This document shows positions 1 through 11,473 of a stretch of DNA of 64,000 nucleotides, in pieces. The notes beneath the pieces were generated by a model. That model was given only the letters and a program-made list of their open reading frames with translations, ran no database searches and was not told the DNA's origin. The DNA comes from Quillaja saponaria (taxonomy: Eukaryota; Streptophyta; Magnoliopsida; Fabales; Quillajaceae), in NCBI GenBank assembly GCA_029379385.1, contig CM055608.1:23310350-23374349 (forward strand). Reading direction: 5' to 3'. Positions within the stretch are counted from its first letter, which is position 1. Each line of letters starts with the position of its first letter. The position numbers were made by a program, and so were the translations under genes.

Positions 1-1640
1 AAGACTGTTTTGCCCCTAATCCCATTTTACAAAAATTTTACTTTGAAACTCTAACTTTGATATAAAATCCTAACTGTTGAATCAAATGACATTTTGTTTC
101 TTCCTACAAGCCTTAATCATCCCCACATTTATGCCAATATTCCTGGAATTGCAAAAGGACTTGCACATGACAATTTTTCCTCTCGAACCTAATTTTGCAA
201 AGTTTTTGCTTTGAAACTCTAATTTGATATTAAAATCCTAATTATTGATCTAAATGGCATTCTGTTTCTTCTACAGATCTTATTTGTGCCCATGATCATG
301 CCAGTGTATATAGAATCCTCAAAAATACTTGAATCTGGTCATTTTTCTTCTCGAACCTTATTTTTTGAAATTTTTACTTTGAAACACTTATTTGGGCTTA
401 AAATCATAACAATTGATTTAAATGAAACTCTATATCTTCTTACAGGTCTTATTTGTTACGGAAGTGTCGTTACTCATGGAATTTGAAATGCCTTGAACTT
501 GATTATTTTGCCCCCTAAACCAATTTTGTGAGGCTTTTGCTTTGAAACTCTAACTTAGGCATAAAATCCTAACCATTGTTTCAAATGGAGTTTCATATCT
601 TTCTACAAGTCTTATTCGTTTCCACGGTCTTGTCGGTGTACCTAGAATCTTGAAAAGACTTGTAAATAAGTGTTTTCCCCCCCGAAACCCATTTTCCAAA
701 GCTTTTGCTTTGCAACTCTAACTTGGACATAAAATCATAATTGTTAATCTAGATGATATTTCGTTTCTTCTTATAAGTCTTATTTGATGATATGGATGTT
801 GCGGTATGGTTGTCTCTTCCTAAAGATTTTGAAATGACAGTTTTACCCTTGAGCCCTAAAAAGGCATAGTTTACACAAATAATAGATTAACTTGTATAGT
901 TTTTTCATTGGTCATCCAAATGATGTTCTATTTCTTCTTACAAGTCTTATTTGTTGCTATGGACACTATCGCATGATCATCTCATCTTAAAGATTTGGAA
1001 ATGATCGTTTTGCCTCCCTAAATCCTAAAAAAGGATAAGTTTTATAAATACAACATATTAACTTGCACAAGTTTTCATCGGTCTTGCAAATGACATTCCG
1101 TTTTGTCTTAAAAATCTTATTTGACACCAAGGATGCTGTGATATGATTGTCTTGTCCTGAATATTTATAAATTACGGTTTTATCTCCGAACCCTAAAAAG
1201 ACTTATTTTTACACACACAACACATTAACTTGCATACTTTTTCCATCCATTATCCAAATGACATTTTGCTTCTTCCTACAAGTCCTATTAGACAATACCT
1301 GTTTTGTGGTATGGTTGTCTTATCCTAAAGATGTATAAATGAATGTCTTGTCCTAAACATTTATAAATTACCGTTTTATATCTGAACTCTAAAAAGGCTA
1401 AGTTTTACACATACAACACATGACCTTGCATAGTTTTTCCATCCATCATCTAAATGACATTTTATTTCATCCTAGAAGTCTTATTTGACGCAACGGGTGC
1501 TGTGGTATGGTCATTTTATCCTGAAGATGTGTAAATAATAGTTTTTTTGCCAAACCCGATTTTGCAATGTTTTTCTTTTAATCTCAAATTTAAAGCATAA
1601 AATCCTAATTGTTGTTCCAAATGAATATAAAATTTTGAAA
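1..1640. repeat. Degenerate ~167-bp tandem repeat array, about ten units
   Basis: A recurring block starts with a T-run followed by a C-rich stretch and 'cctaa/ccattt', then 'ctttgaaactctaac', then 'aaatgacattttgtttctt' and 'tacaagtcttatt'. The T-run begins near 8, 174, 342, 505, 673, 841, 1008, 1178, 1373 and 1541, so the period is 163-169 bp except for one 195-bp step. That long step holds a local duplication of about 28 bp near 1330-1360. Units 1-5 keep the 'gaaactctaac' half; units 6-9 carry a diverged middle (ctaaaaaggctaagttttacac). The array runs off the left edge. The same repeat family occurs in reverse orientation at 22265-22870 inside a CACTA element, so this array is probably transposon-derived rather than centromeric satellite (inference). 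Confidence 0.85.
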
Positions 1641-2052
1641 AAAAAAAAAATTAAAAGAAAACATAACTCAAATGGTTGAGGTGGTAGTTAGCGTTCTTAA
1701 GTGACACCGTCTTTGAACACCTTCGAAAGTTAGCACTCACCTCCTTATCGGACAATGCCTCCCACCAATTATATAGGATCTAATATGGGCGTCGATCTTT
1801 CTTCCAATTGAGAGGGTTTGATGTGCACTTCTAAGTCAAATCAATTCATAACTTTTGGAACACATCAGTACATCCTTTCTTGGTAGCTACATTGAAGACA
1901 ACTCGAGATGTAGCTCTTTCATTAGGAGTGGCTAACCTAAACCATCACTACACGATAAATTACAACACCAAATTAGATTATCACTAATTTAATAACATTC
2001 TATAGTAAAATTGAAACTTAGAAAACAATATTACTAGACTAACCATAAAATT
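1641..2052. other. AT-rich spacer with a possible SINE-like stretch
   Basis: A poly-A run at 1638-1650 is followed by a sequence (about 1665-1860) with a tRNA-like look: 'tggttgaggtgg' resembles a Pol III A box, and a weak B-box-like stretch follows near 1712. No target duplication or defined end was found, so the SINE reading is only a suggestion. The rest is AT-rich with no coding signal. Confidence 0.25.
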
Positions 2053-2438
2053 ATTATATATAGCAATAGGCCTTCACTTTATCAAAGAACTCCGGATAGT
2101 GGAAGACATAACCTAGAAGGTGCTTTGTGGTAATACTAGAAATGGTGGTGCCCACTTTTGTGTCGTTAGGGTTGTCCCCAATGAAAGTTCTGCAATTCAA
2201 ATAAAAAGATACATACATAAGTGACATACAAGCTCTAAATATATTTAATTAGTCTAATACAAAGATTATTTACCTAACCTTGGTTATATGGATAGCTGGG
2301 CGATCCTCCTCATTATCTAATGGAGGGAAAATCCTACTCTCACTCTTCTTCCCCTTTGTGCGATTGATGCGGCATACTCAACGTCATCCTCCCTATAGGG
2401 TTTATCAAGATCCCTCTTATGCTCGACATCCTGATAAG
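2053..2438 (-). pseudogene. Two-exon remnant of an unidentified protein gene
   Basis: On the - strand an exon at about 2274-2438 and an exon at 2053-2189 are joined by an 84-bp intron with donor AG|GTAAAT and acceptor TTGCAG. The reading frame continues across the junction, giving a stretch that reads HITKVR-TFIGDNPNDTKVG and ends with FHYPEFFDKVKAY before a stop at 2053-2055. Upstream an acceptor-like TTTTAG precedes position 2438. Codon choice and splice signals look like a real gene. However, in the first exon the upstream half (DDVEYAASI) and the downstream half lie in different frames, so a frameshift or missed intron is present. I do not recognise the family. It could be part of a transposon-encoded protein or a captured host exon. 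Confidence 0.4.
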
Positions 2439-3915
2439 CTAAAATTACAATAAAAAGTAATGTAAAATAAAAAAAAGGAACCAAATCAGTGAATAAGAAA
2501 GATACCTAAAATTGAAATTGTAACTTATGTGTCCATATGGATCCTAAAGTTGATATGATCTATTAAGAGCCCACATCCAATAAATACCAAATTTGCTTTA
2601 AAAATGGAGCAAATATCAGAATAGAGGGTGATAGAGCTCTAGCTATAGTAGGAGATGAAACTGTAGCTATAAAGGGAAATGAAATTGCAGCTATAGAAGA
2701 TGGAGCTATATTTGTAGAAGACAATGGAGCTGCAGTCATAAAGCTCCATGGCATTCTCAAATGGGGGTACAACCTCTTCTTGGCATGGTATGAAGTCTGA
2801 ATAATATACCTAAAACAACAAGTTATATGAATATGAAATTATTTATAATATGCCTAAATAACTTAAACTATTGAGATCCACAATATATAATTTTTGAATT
2901 AAGATAGTGAACAAATCAGAATAAGAGATTTTTAGAATCTACAATTAGTGAGTCCTGAGCTTTGATCAAAGCTCACCAATATAAACTATTGAGGATCCAC
3001 AACAATTCAATATTTAGAGGAAAAGGTGTCTACATAGGTAACCATATCAACATACGGCTTATCATCAAACTAGTATCATGCCTAAATTATGAAACTAAGA
3101 AAAATGCACATGGCTAGCTAGTATTATCCAACTCATAGGCATTGCCACTAAACACTTCCTAAATATGCCCTTATACTTAGTCAAGGAACTTTATCTACCA
3201 ATCAATTGCTCCAAACACCATGGGAAAACTGGTTTTAACTAGGATGATAAGAATTTACTCAACCAAGCAATTCTATCTATTAATTCCATAATTATTTATA
3301 CAATTACATAGAAGCATAAAATAGAATTAATATATTAAGTGAATAGTAGACAACTTTTAAGAACAAGTTGTTTCCAATAATTCTTTAGGCAATAGACCAA
3401 AAACCAAAACTAAGAAAAGCATGTGGATGTTCTATGCAATCATTTTTTATTTTTTATTTTATGTTTTTTATCTTTCTCCCCTACTGTAGATTTTCATCAA
3501 AACAATTTTCTATAAACTTGTTTGGAGGAGTGTTTTGCATATTTTACTCTAATTTGAATGATTATTATAGCAAGAAGACCTATTCAGAGTAATGTCCAAA
3601 AATGCCAAAAGAACGAGAACTGATAGAATGAGTTAAATAACTAATTGCCATTCTCGGAGAGAGCTTCATCCTCATTTCTCTAGTCATATTTACTAGCCAA
3701 AAAATAATAATTTATGAGCCAAAGAAAGTAGTAAGTTTCCTTGCATATCCAAAAAAATATTTTAGAGAAACTAATACTACTAATAACATGTTATTTATGC
3801 AAATTTTGTTAGATGTAATAAATATAATAAATTAATATTTAAAATAAATAATATTTGTTACATGTCATGAAAATTATAACTAGTTATAACATTAAATACT
3901 TTCCTTTTATATATA
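2439..3915. other. Non-coding AT-rich region
   Basis: No convincing gene was seen. A 69-codon open frame at 2563-2772 (- strand) is low-complexity (Ala/Ser/Pro) and owes its openness to an imperfect internal repeat of 'gtagctata...gaaat' units on the + strand, so it is not called. A short palindrome (gagctttgatcaaagctc) lies near 2957-2974. Confidence 0.5.
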
Positions 3916-4791
3916 TCTATACTATATATAAAAGAGCCTTACTGGAAGAATATTTTAATTTTCTATTTTACCCTTTGTACTTGTTAAATTTCCAATATTG
4001 CCACACCCTCTTGAATGAAATTGAAATTTTAAAACTTAATATATTTCTAATTAAATGGTTAGAGTTGTTATAATATGAATTGTTTTTCTTTTTTTTTCAA
4101 AATTTTCTAATAGTTTTATAATTATCTAATTATATTATATATAATTACATGAGTAGAATCTCATAATACATTGGCAAGCTTGGAACTCTTCATCCATCTA
4201 TAATAGGTTAATTTATTCCAACTATAACCATAATTGCTTATATGCTTTTTTTTATATCTGTTTTTGAAGCTCCATATTTATATACTTTATTTTTTTTGGG
4301 GCAAATTCTTCATTTATTTTTGTTTTTGTTTTGGTATATACTCTTCTGGATAACATATACTAAATAGTGTAGAGGATGAATTGGATGGAGAGTCTAATAG
4401 AGCGAGGCCATGATCGTGATGATGAGGTTCAGTACTGATGTCAATAGATCATCATTGCTAAAAACTATATATATGCATATTATTCTCATGCAAAATTGGA
4501 CATGACATGGGTCATAATGATTCTGAAAGAGAAAACATTGTTAATTCATATATATTGTTGTTATTTATTTTGTTCCTCTTTTTATTTATCATTATCTTAT
4601 TTTCTTGTCATATGCCAAGAACTACGAGTTTAATTAGGAGTAATTGATTAGTACTCCATATCTTTGGTATGACTAATGCCTTCTTTTTTTTTCTTTTTTT
4701 TTTTTGAAGGATTTATTTGACAAGCGCCATTTAATTACTAAGGAGTTGTGTTTTTTTTCGTAAGTCATTATACTATATTTATATATTATTT

Positions 4792-4990
4792 ATTTGCTAG
4801 ATCAATGATGAGGTATATGTGCTTCCATATTTATAGGTTTATTGCTTTTACAATTTAGTTTCATGCATCTATTTACTCTTATTTTCATATTTATTTGCTG
4901 GATCGATGATGAGGTATATTGCTTCTATATTTATAGGTTTATTGCTTCTACAATTTAGGTTTTTGCATCTATTTACTCTTATTTTTCATT
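4792..4990. repeat. Two tandem copies of a ~101-bp block inside Helitron 1
   Basis: The block beginning 'atttgctagatcaatgatg' at 4792 recurs as 'atttgctggatcgatgatg' at 4893; both run through 'tttataggtttattgctt' to 'catctatttactctta'. Helitron copy 2 has a single copy of this block (about 62370-62455), so the duplication arose in the lineage of copy 1. Confidence 0.85.
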
Positions 4991-5003
4991 TTTCATTTCA
5001 TAG

Positions 5004-5171
5004 GGAGCAAAAATAAAAGCTATGATGTTCAATGAGGTTATAGAAAAGCTTAGTATGAGTATTGAGAGTAAGAGTACTTTTATTATTGTAAATGGTAAAG
5101 TAAAAGCCATCAATAAACAATATGAAAATGTTAAAGATCAGATTGAATTAGTATTCAAGGAAGAAAAATAA
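5004..5171 (+). pseudogene. RPA1-like OB-fold exon fragment carried by the Helitron
   Basis: Open for 55 codons from an acceptor-like 'tttcatttcatag' to a TAA at 5169-5171. The peptide begins GAKIKAMMFNEVIEKL and contains FIIVNGKVKAINKQYENVK and QIELVF. This matches the pattern of the DNA-binding OB folds of plant replication protein A 70-kDa subunits (G-x-I-x-A-x-x-F near the start, then the 'NG-x-x-K-x-x-N-K-x-Y-x-x-V' strand). Plant Helitrons are known to carry RPA-like genes, so this is best read as the eroded remnant of that cargo. It has no start codon, only one partial domain, and further stops follow it. It lacks the remaining OB folds and zinc motif of a working RPA1. Confidence 0.6.
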
Positions 5172-5463
5172 GTTATCAAAGTGTCACCAAAAAGTTGATT
5201 CAAAATGTCCCTTATGAGTTTCTAAAACTCACTTTTGAATATGAAAGTGGTTTAATGCAAAAAATAAAAAAATTTACTAAACCACTTTTATATAATTAGT
5301 TTTTATTTTGCTTCAAATAAACTATTTATTTATATTTATTTTCTATTTTAATAGTAATAGAATTGTAATTGTTTTGGTTAATATAATTAATATGATGTAT
5401 TATTTTTATAAACTATATATCATAAATACTATTCACGTGCAATGCGTGTTCCATAAAAGCTAG

Positions 5464-6028
5464 TATATATATATATGGAGAATCCTAACATATACTCATT
5501 TGGGTAAAGGCTATCACTAGGCACACTTTCAAATGGATAAAAAAAAAAACCTAATGTCTTCTTTTTATAAAAACTAAAAATAAAGGTACATTAGTAATTT
5601 AATTAAGATATTATAATTTTTAGATTTTGAATCTCAGCAATTTCCTCTCTCCTCTAATAGAGATCCCTCATTCCTCAATTTTTTCCTGATTTGGTCCTCA
5701 CTCCAGCTTTTAGTCTTTCTACAAATCAGGCCATCTCTTTTTATAGCCATAAAAAGGCTTGCGATTTGCAATATTATAAACATATATATACACACGAGGA
5801 AATCAAATTGTTGAATAACATAGGATTTTCCATTTTGATATGTGTTTCATATGGGAACTTGGTTTTTTGAAAAATTTACTAGATCTAAAAGACAAAATAC
5901 AAATTTATTATTATAAATTTATGGAAATCCATGAAATTCACATTTCATTCTTTGAATCTATACAAAAGAAATAGGTTTTGACTACCTATTTTGTAATACA
6001 GTCAATGTTAATAACAAAATGTCAAACA
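5464..6028. other. Non-coding flank between Helitron and pararetrovirus copy
   Basis: AT-rich, with a short (TA) run after the Helitron end and an A-run near 5540. No gene was seen. In particular, no movement-protein region, which would normally precede the coat domain of a caulimovirid, could be found here. Confidence 0.5.
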
Positions 6029-7200
6029 ATGGATATCATAAAAAGAGTTATTTATTCAATACTTCCTCCTAAAAAACGTTTAAAAATTATTGCACAAAAT
6101 TCTTTTGGGAAACAATTTCCTATCCAAGCAACTTTATTCGATTACTGAAACTGTGACTTCAAAATATTTTCAATCTATTTACGAACAAAATAATTATGCA
6201 AATCTCTTTCTTCAAACTCTAGGAGATCATATCTTCGATTCTAATCCTGGCCAAACCTTTAACCATCCTATTCAAAGTGAGAACCCTGCATTCTCACCAT
6301 ACTAAGTACAAGCCAAAGTTAAAAAAGAATTAAGATCAAACTTTAAAAATTCTTCACAACAAGAACTTCTTGATACAATTTCCTAACAAATAGAAAAAAT
6401 TAAGAAAAACTTAGTTCCAGATATATCGATATGCTAAAATCCTTCAATAACTAATCTTAGTGATGCTAAATCTAAGCATTCAAATAAAAGTTCCCATAAA
6501 GAAATTAATATAATACAATCCACTAATTGGCGAAAACCATACAAACTATATCATCCCCGAGCTTCTCCTCCCAATTTAGTCGTTAAAGAAAAACCCTAGA
6601 TAGTCAATAATTCTTTTAGTGTAAACAACATCTGGAATGGAACATATATCGTCAGTCTAAATACAATATTCTTAATATATTACAGTAGATGACTATGGTT
6701 AGTACTGCTTATCAAATTGTCCATAACTGTTCTGACCAATCCATCTTAAATGTTTTAATTACTAGTTTTACTAGCCAATTAAAAGGTTGGTAGGATGATC
6801 ATCTCACTAAAGCAGAACAGAGTCAAATACATTTCATTATCAAAATAGACACTGAAGGAAATCTCCTCCAAAGTGATGAAGGTGACAAAATCCTAGAGGC
6901 TATCAATACCTTCATTTACGTTAGCACAAATTATTTTATTAGAGATACATCTATATAGGGCGATAAATTTGCTGAGCTCCTTTCCAATCTCAAATGTCGT
7001 ACTCTAGCTGACTTTATAAGTGGTATAAAGATACATTCTATCAACCTTTTCTGGAAAAAAAATTTCTAACTGGTCTTCCTCGTTCTCTAGGAGACAAAGC
7101 TAAAGAAAAAATTCGTAATATTAACAATGGTATTATCCCTTATGAACAATTATTTGTGGATAGTTTTGCAGTTATGTCTAGAAAGTTGCTTAAAAAGTCT
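6029..7200 (+). pseudogene. Caulimovirid coat-protein region, broken
   Basis: A short frame opens at the ATG at 6029, shifts frame near 6115, and the reading continues in other frames. At about 6690-6800 the stretch MTMVSTAYQIVHNC and later SQLKGW, then a stop, then DDHLTKAEQ, resembles the conserved core of plant pararetroviral capsid proteins (typically 'LKGWWDNYLT'). Near 7070 LTGLPRSLGDKAKEKIR and PYEQLF follow, which is typical of the region before the zinc knuckle. Stops and shifts occur throughout. No function is expected. Confidence 0.6.
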
Positions 7201-7434
7201 ATTAAGATGATAAAATTCAAAGACAATTAGCAAAAAACAAAAGATCCCTAAATCGTAAAGATTTAGGAAGCCTCTGTGATTAATATAGATTCGATTGTCC
7301 TCGTAATTCTTCTAAACCCAAAAAGAAAATTATGTTTGAATCTCTAAAAATTATGAAGAAACTTCAAAAAATAAAACTGGTAAAAGAATACACAAACATA
7401 AACGTGCTCCTCAGTATTTTCAAATAAAAATAAA

Positions 7435-7527
7435 GCACTTGTAGTTTGTTTTAAGTGTAATAAACTAGGCTATATTGCAAAATACTATAGAATTAAAAGA
7501 AAAATCAAAGCTTTAAATATCAAATAA
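7435..7527 (+). pseudogene. Degenerate CCHC zinc knuckle of the pararetrovirus copy
   Basis: CFKCNKLGYIAKYYRIKRKIK is encoded from 7447. The spacing fits the retroviral knuckle C-x2-C-x4-H-x4-C, but the His is replaced by Ile and the last Cys by Tyr, so zinc binding would be lost. The basic tail after the knuckle is typical for this virus family. Confidence 0.65.
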
Positions 7528-8099
7528 GGTCTTTTAGCTTAGCTTGATTGTCTTCTAGTTGACAATTCCTCTAAAAGCAAAGCTTCGTCTTCCTCTGATA
7601 ATGAAGAAGTCAACCAAATTCAAAATGATGAAGTTTGCTGGGAAATGTCTCAAAATACTCTTGAATATAATGTCTTGACAAGAGAATAAGATTTTCTTTT
7701 CGAAGTCATTATTAGTCACCCAAATGATGAATTTAAGAAAAATTATATACAAAAACTCAAAGAAACACTTGATTCACAGGAGAAACCAAGTAAGCCTCCC
7801 CACAATCTTCTTATTGTCACAAATTCTTTCAATCATAAACATGTTTTATCCAGATTTAATTCTGAGAAAAAACCTGTTTACTCTTCAAAATCTTCAACAT
7901 GAAGTTTCAAACTTAAAAATTGAAATTAAAACGCTCAAAATACAGCAACAAGAAAAATATTATGCAATTGCAAATCTTCAAAAAGGCAAAAAAACCTATC
8001 TTTAAAAAATTCTTCTACATCTTCTTTGGATGATAATCCAGTCAATTTTCTGAAGAAAATTTTCTTAATCTTATTACTCGTGTTTCTTATCAAAAATGA

Positions 8100-9960
8100 T
8101 ATATTCTAATCAAACTTATTATTTAAAAAACCTTTTGTCCTCGAAACTGTAGCATTATTTGACACTAGCATGGAATCTAGCTGCATTTAGAAGGACATGT
8201 TTTCACAAAATATTATGAGAAAACTTTTAAACAATTAACATCTTTAGTATAGTACAGAAATCATAATCCATTACAAATGTTTCAATGTTATAATTGACAT
8301 TTCACCTTTACAAATTTTCACAACCTTTTTGCTAGCTAAAAATATCACAAATCTAGTCATCTTAGGTTCTGATTTTATTCATCAGCTAGAACCTTTCTGG
8401 GCTGATGGAGGAATAATCAAAGAAGTCATGTGTCAAACTGTAACCTTCCCATTTCTTAAAAAATCTGTTCTTAGAAATCTCAATCTTATTGAAAAAAAAA
8501 AAAAAAAAAAGGTTCTTTCTAATGAAATATCTTTCAAAAGAATTGAAAATCAACTTGTTGATTTTATCATAAAAAAAAAAATAATTCAAAAACAAATTTG
8601 TCCTGATCTTCCAAATGTTTTTTTGGAAAAGAAAATATCAAATAGTAGATCTTCCTTATGAAAAAGATTTCATATGAAACAAATTACTACAAAAGCTCAT
8701 CTAATCCAGATGAATCAAGAAATGCTTGAATTCTACCAAAAAGAAATCAATGATCTTCTCACTAAAGGAGTAATCCTAGAAAAGTAAGAGTCCTTGGCCT
8801 TATTCTTCTTTTCATGTCAATAAAAATGCAGAAATTGAACGAGGTATTCCCCGTCTAGTTACCAATTACAAACTACTTAACCAAGCTCTTTAGTGGATTA
8901 GATACCTTATTCCTAACAAAAAAGATATTCTTATTAGTTTATACTCTTTCAAACTATTTTTAAAATTTTATTTAAAATCAGGTTTTTAGCAGATTCAAAT
9001 AAAAGAAACTAATAGATACAAAACAACATTCACTATTTCTTTTTTTGGGCAGTATGAATGGAACATCATGCCCTTTGGCCTGAAAAATGCATCTCTGAAT
9101 TTTAGAGAATAGTGAATGACATTTTCAATTCTTACACAAAATTCATTATTGTCTATATTGATGATGTTTTAATCTTTTCTCAAAACATTAATGAATATTT
9201 CAAACATCTCAATATTTTCTTTAATATTATAAAAAAGAATTGTTTAGCTGTGTCCAAAACTAAATTCAGTATTTTTCAAATAAAAATTTAGTTTCTTGGT
9301 CACAATAGTCACCTGTGTAACCATTACTCTAATTGATCGGGCTATTCAGTTTGCTGATAAATTCTCTGATCATATTATAAACAAAATAAATTACAAAGAT
9401 TTTCTTGGGTATCTCAATTATGTTTCTGATTTCATCCTAGTAGTCAGCAATCTTATCAAACCATTACATGATAGGCTAAAAACTAGTCCTCCTTCTTGGT
9501 TTGATGTTTCACACCAATATTGTTAAGAAAAATTAAGTTGACAGTCAAACATCTCCCTTGTTTGTACTTCCCTGATCCTTAAGCTTTCAAAATTGTAGAA
9601 ATAGATGCCTCAAACATAAGTTATGGTGGCATTCTCAAGCAATCTATTCATAAAAAACATCATATCATTGCATATGCATCAAAGCATTAGAATCCTACAT
9701 AACAAAATTATTCTACTATCAACAAAGAAATTTTAGCAATTGTTTTGTGTATTTTTAAATTTTGAAAGTGATTTACTTAATTAGAAATTTTTGGTCAAAG
9801 TAGATTGCAAATATGATGTTTTACAAAAAGATTTCAAAAATCTTACCACAAAACAAATGTTTGCATGATGGCAAGCAATTTTATCTGATTTTGATTTTAA
9901 CATTGAGTATATCAAAGGAAAGGAAGTTGATTATTCAGATGACCAAAAAACTTCACAAAA
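8100..9960 (+). pseudogene. Caulimovirid protease-reverse transcriptase-RNase H region, broken
   Basis: The protease active site is recognisable as ALFDTS (DTS at 8161-8169 instead of DTG). The reverse transcriptase runs from about 8690 to 9290, with TKGVILEK, SSFHVNKNAEIERGIPRLV, FGQYEWNIMPFGLKNA and the catalytic IIVYIDDVLIFS (YIDD at 9154-9165). RNase H begins near 9590 with EIDASNISYGG and HIIAYASK. Stops interrupt each domain (for example before SSFHVN and within LKNASLNF-stop-RIVND). A run of 18 A at 8494-8511 is also present. Both the DD pair of the reverse transcriptase and the first Asp of RNase H survive in the DNA, but no frame is continuous. Confidence 0.75.
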
Positions 9961-10019
9961 AGAGGAACCTTCCAGCTCCTCAATAAAACTCACCGAAAAA
10001 CAATCCAAAAAGTCTTATG

Positions 10020-10620
10020 CAATTCTTATAGAAACCTTATAAGAAACCAAACTCAGCTCCAAAGCCAAAAATCCCTTACTCTTACAAAATAGACTTGGGC
10101 TAACCTAGTCAAAAAAGAGCAATCTAAAATGATTACTCCTCCCAAAGCATTTTTCTAGTTTAATCCTTAAGAGTTTGCTCAGACCATCAGTCAGCTAGCA
10201 CATTCAATCACGATAGTCCTTTTAGGTAAGGCTCTTGTCTTTTAAACTTCTCCAATCTCTTCTCAAAAACCACATACATTTTATGTCCTTATAGACATAC
10301 CCCAAATATTATCCAAATGGAACTAGAGTTTTGGTCTGATTCTCCTCAAGCAGTCTATCACAAATTTTTTTCCCCAAATTGACATTTCTCGCTTACTAAT
10401 ATCTCAAAAACCCAAAAATTTTATGAGTTTATCTTGGTTGATAGTGATTCTGTTGCTATCAAACATTATAAGTCAAAGACGGATGCTAATTTCATAATGC
10501 ATTCAACCATCCAAATTCTAAAAGTCCTCATTCCTTATGATTAGAAGATTACTTTATCCAAACCACGCAAGTTTTACCAACCTTTTGATCCAATTTTTAT
10601 GTTTGCAGAATAACAAACAC
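10020..10620 (+). pseudogene. Downstream coding-like region of the pararetrovirus copy, function unknown
   Basis: After RNase H the + strand still reads as broken coding sequence. Recognisable bits are KKEQSKMITPPKAFF, then AHSITIVLLGKAL, and further on FYEFILVDSDSVAIKHYK and KPRKFYQPFDPIFMFAE, followed by a stop near 10610. Some endogenous caulimovirids have a second ORF of unknown function at this place, and this would fit. I do not assign a function. Several stops break it. Confidence 0.4.
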
Positions 10621-10689
10621 AGATAGAATAATTTCTTGCAATGCAATGAAAGAGAAGAGGTCTTTACTGGATACCTAGGTACAATCAAC

Positions 10690-11473
10690 GGCAACAATTT
10701 TAGGCTTGATTCAAAGATGGAAACTTGGGTTCAGTAATGAAGGTGAATGAGAAAGTCAGGTTGCTGAAATGGGGATAAGGATGAATATGATTGTCATTAT
10801 AATAAAAGCACAGTGGTAAAATATACAATACAATAACATTACCCTTATTAATCAAACAATCCAAATTGAGTCTGATTGCGATATGTTCAATTTGTTGATT
10901 CACGAATCGGCCGATTAGGCTCTCTAATTGCCAATCGAGCCAATAAATCTCATTTTTGCTTTGATGGAGTACATGAAGCTAAGAAGTTTCAGTTATGAAG
11001 AATGAGATGAGGAATCTGAAGTATCAAATTTTGTTTTGGGGTGTGATAACTACTGTAACAATAAGAGTAAGCAAAGTGGTCAATTTGCCTACTTTTTCTA
11101 CCATCCGCATGAGAAATTCTTTATGCCCTCCTATCATGGTGGCTATTAAGTTTCCTCAAATGTGAGAAGAAAAAAAAAAAAAAAAAAAAGGCAAAAAATA
11201 CTTTTGCAGAAAAATTTCTTATTTCGAAACAAACATGGATATAATTTTTACTATTAAGTTTCCCGCATTTAAAATAAAAATTATTACCCAAAACCAAACA
11301 ACTAACAACAGAATGTTTTACTAGTAAATTTCAACGGTGTTTTTTTTTGTGCGGTTACGTGCTAATGAGTTTATTTGTTGTACATACAAAACAGAGCTTT
11401 CTAGATCTTGTCCCTTGCCGAAATTGATCGGGTAACATCTGAGCGCTGTCTACAGCAGGCAGAAGCCATTTTA
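10690..11473 (-). other. 3' flank of UGT copy A (repeated around the UGT genes)
   Basis: Non-coding sequence with close relatives beside two other UGT copies: 27970-28670 (opposite orientation, next to fragment B) and 43480-44021 (next to copy E). A plant poly(A) signal AATAAA on the - strand lies at 11370-11375 about 100 bp past the stop codon, and it is conserved beside B and E. Long A-runs (about 11170-11190) interrupt it. The junction with the pararetrovirus copy is near 10690. Confidence 0.65.
11370..11375 (-). terminator. Poly(A) signal AATAAA of UGT copy A
   Basis: AATAAA on the - strand, about 100 bp downstream of the copy A stop codon, in the block shared with fragment B (near 28060) and copy E (43926-43931). 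Conservation of the motif among copies supports its use. Confidence 0.5.

Larger units (their letters stand above)
3916..5463 (+). mobile_element. Helitron, non-autonomous, copy 1
   Basis: The element starts TCTATACTATATATA right after an A at 3915 and ends CTAG (5460-5463) right before a T at 5464. These are the Helitron hallmarks: 5' TC, 3' CTRR, insertion between A and T, no target duplication. A short GC-richer hairpin (CACGTGCAATGCGTG, 5434-5448) sits 12 nt upstream of the CTAG end, as expected for the 3' terminal hairpin. Element 61422-62564 shares both ends and most of the body, proving a family. Copy 1 differs by a duplicated ~101-bp block (4792-4990) and by an extra block at about 5000-5340 that carries an RPA1-like coding remnant. 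No Rep/helicase gene is present, so it would depend on an autonomous partner. Confidence 0.85.
6029..10620 (+). mobile_element. Endogenous caulimovirid (pararetrovirus) remnant
   Basis: The domain order on the + strand is that of a plant pararetrovirus polyprotein: coat-like region, zinc knuckle, aspartic protease, reverse transcriptase with YIDDV, RNase H. There is no integrase and no LTR, which separates it from LTR retrotransposons. Dense in-frame stops and several frameshifts break every domain, so it cannot be expressed as a polyprotein. The 5' part (movement protein) is absent. The structure suggests a florendovirus- or petuvirus-like group, but the genus cannot be fixed by eye. The 3' end lies just outside the segment repeated around the UGT genes (from about 10690). 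Confidence 0.75.

Noticed and set aside
1..1640. Regular repeats considered as a CRISPR array
   Set aside because: Plant nuclear context, 167-bp continuous monomers without constant-repeat/variable-spacer structure.
1660..1860. SINE with Pol III boxes
   Set aside because: A-box resemblance is fair but the B box is weak and no tail or target duplication was found; kept only as a low-confidence remark.
2563..2772. 69-codon Ala/Ser/Pro-rich frame on the - strand
   Set aside because: Openness comes from short imperfect repeats; no recognisable domain.
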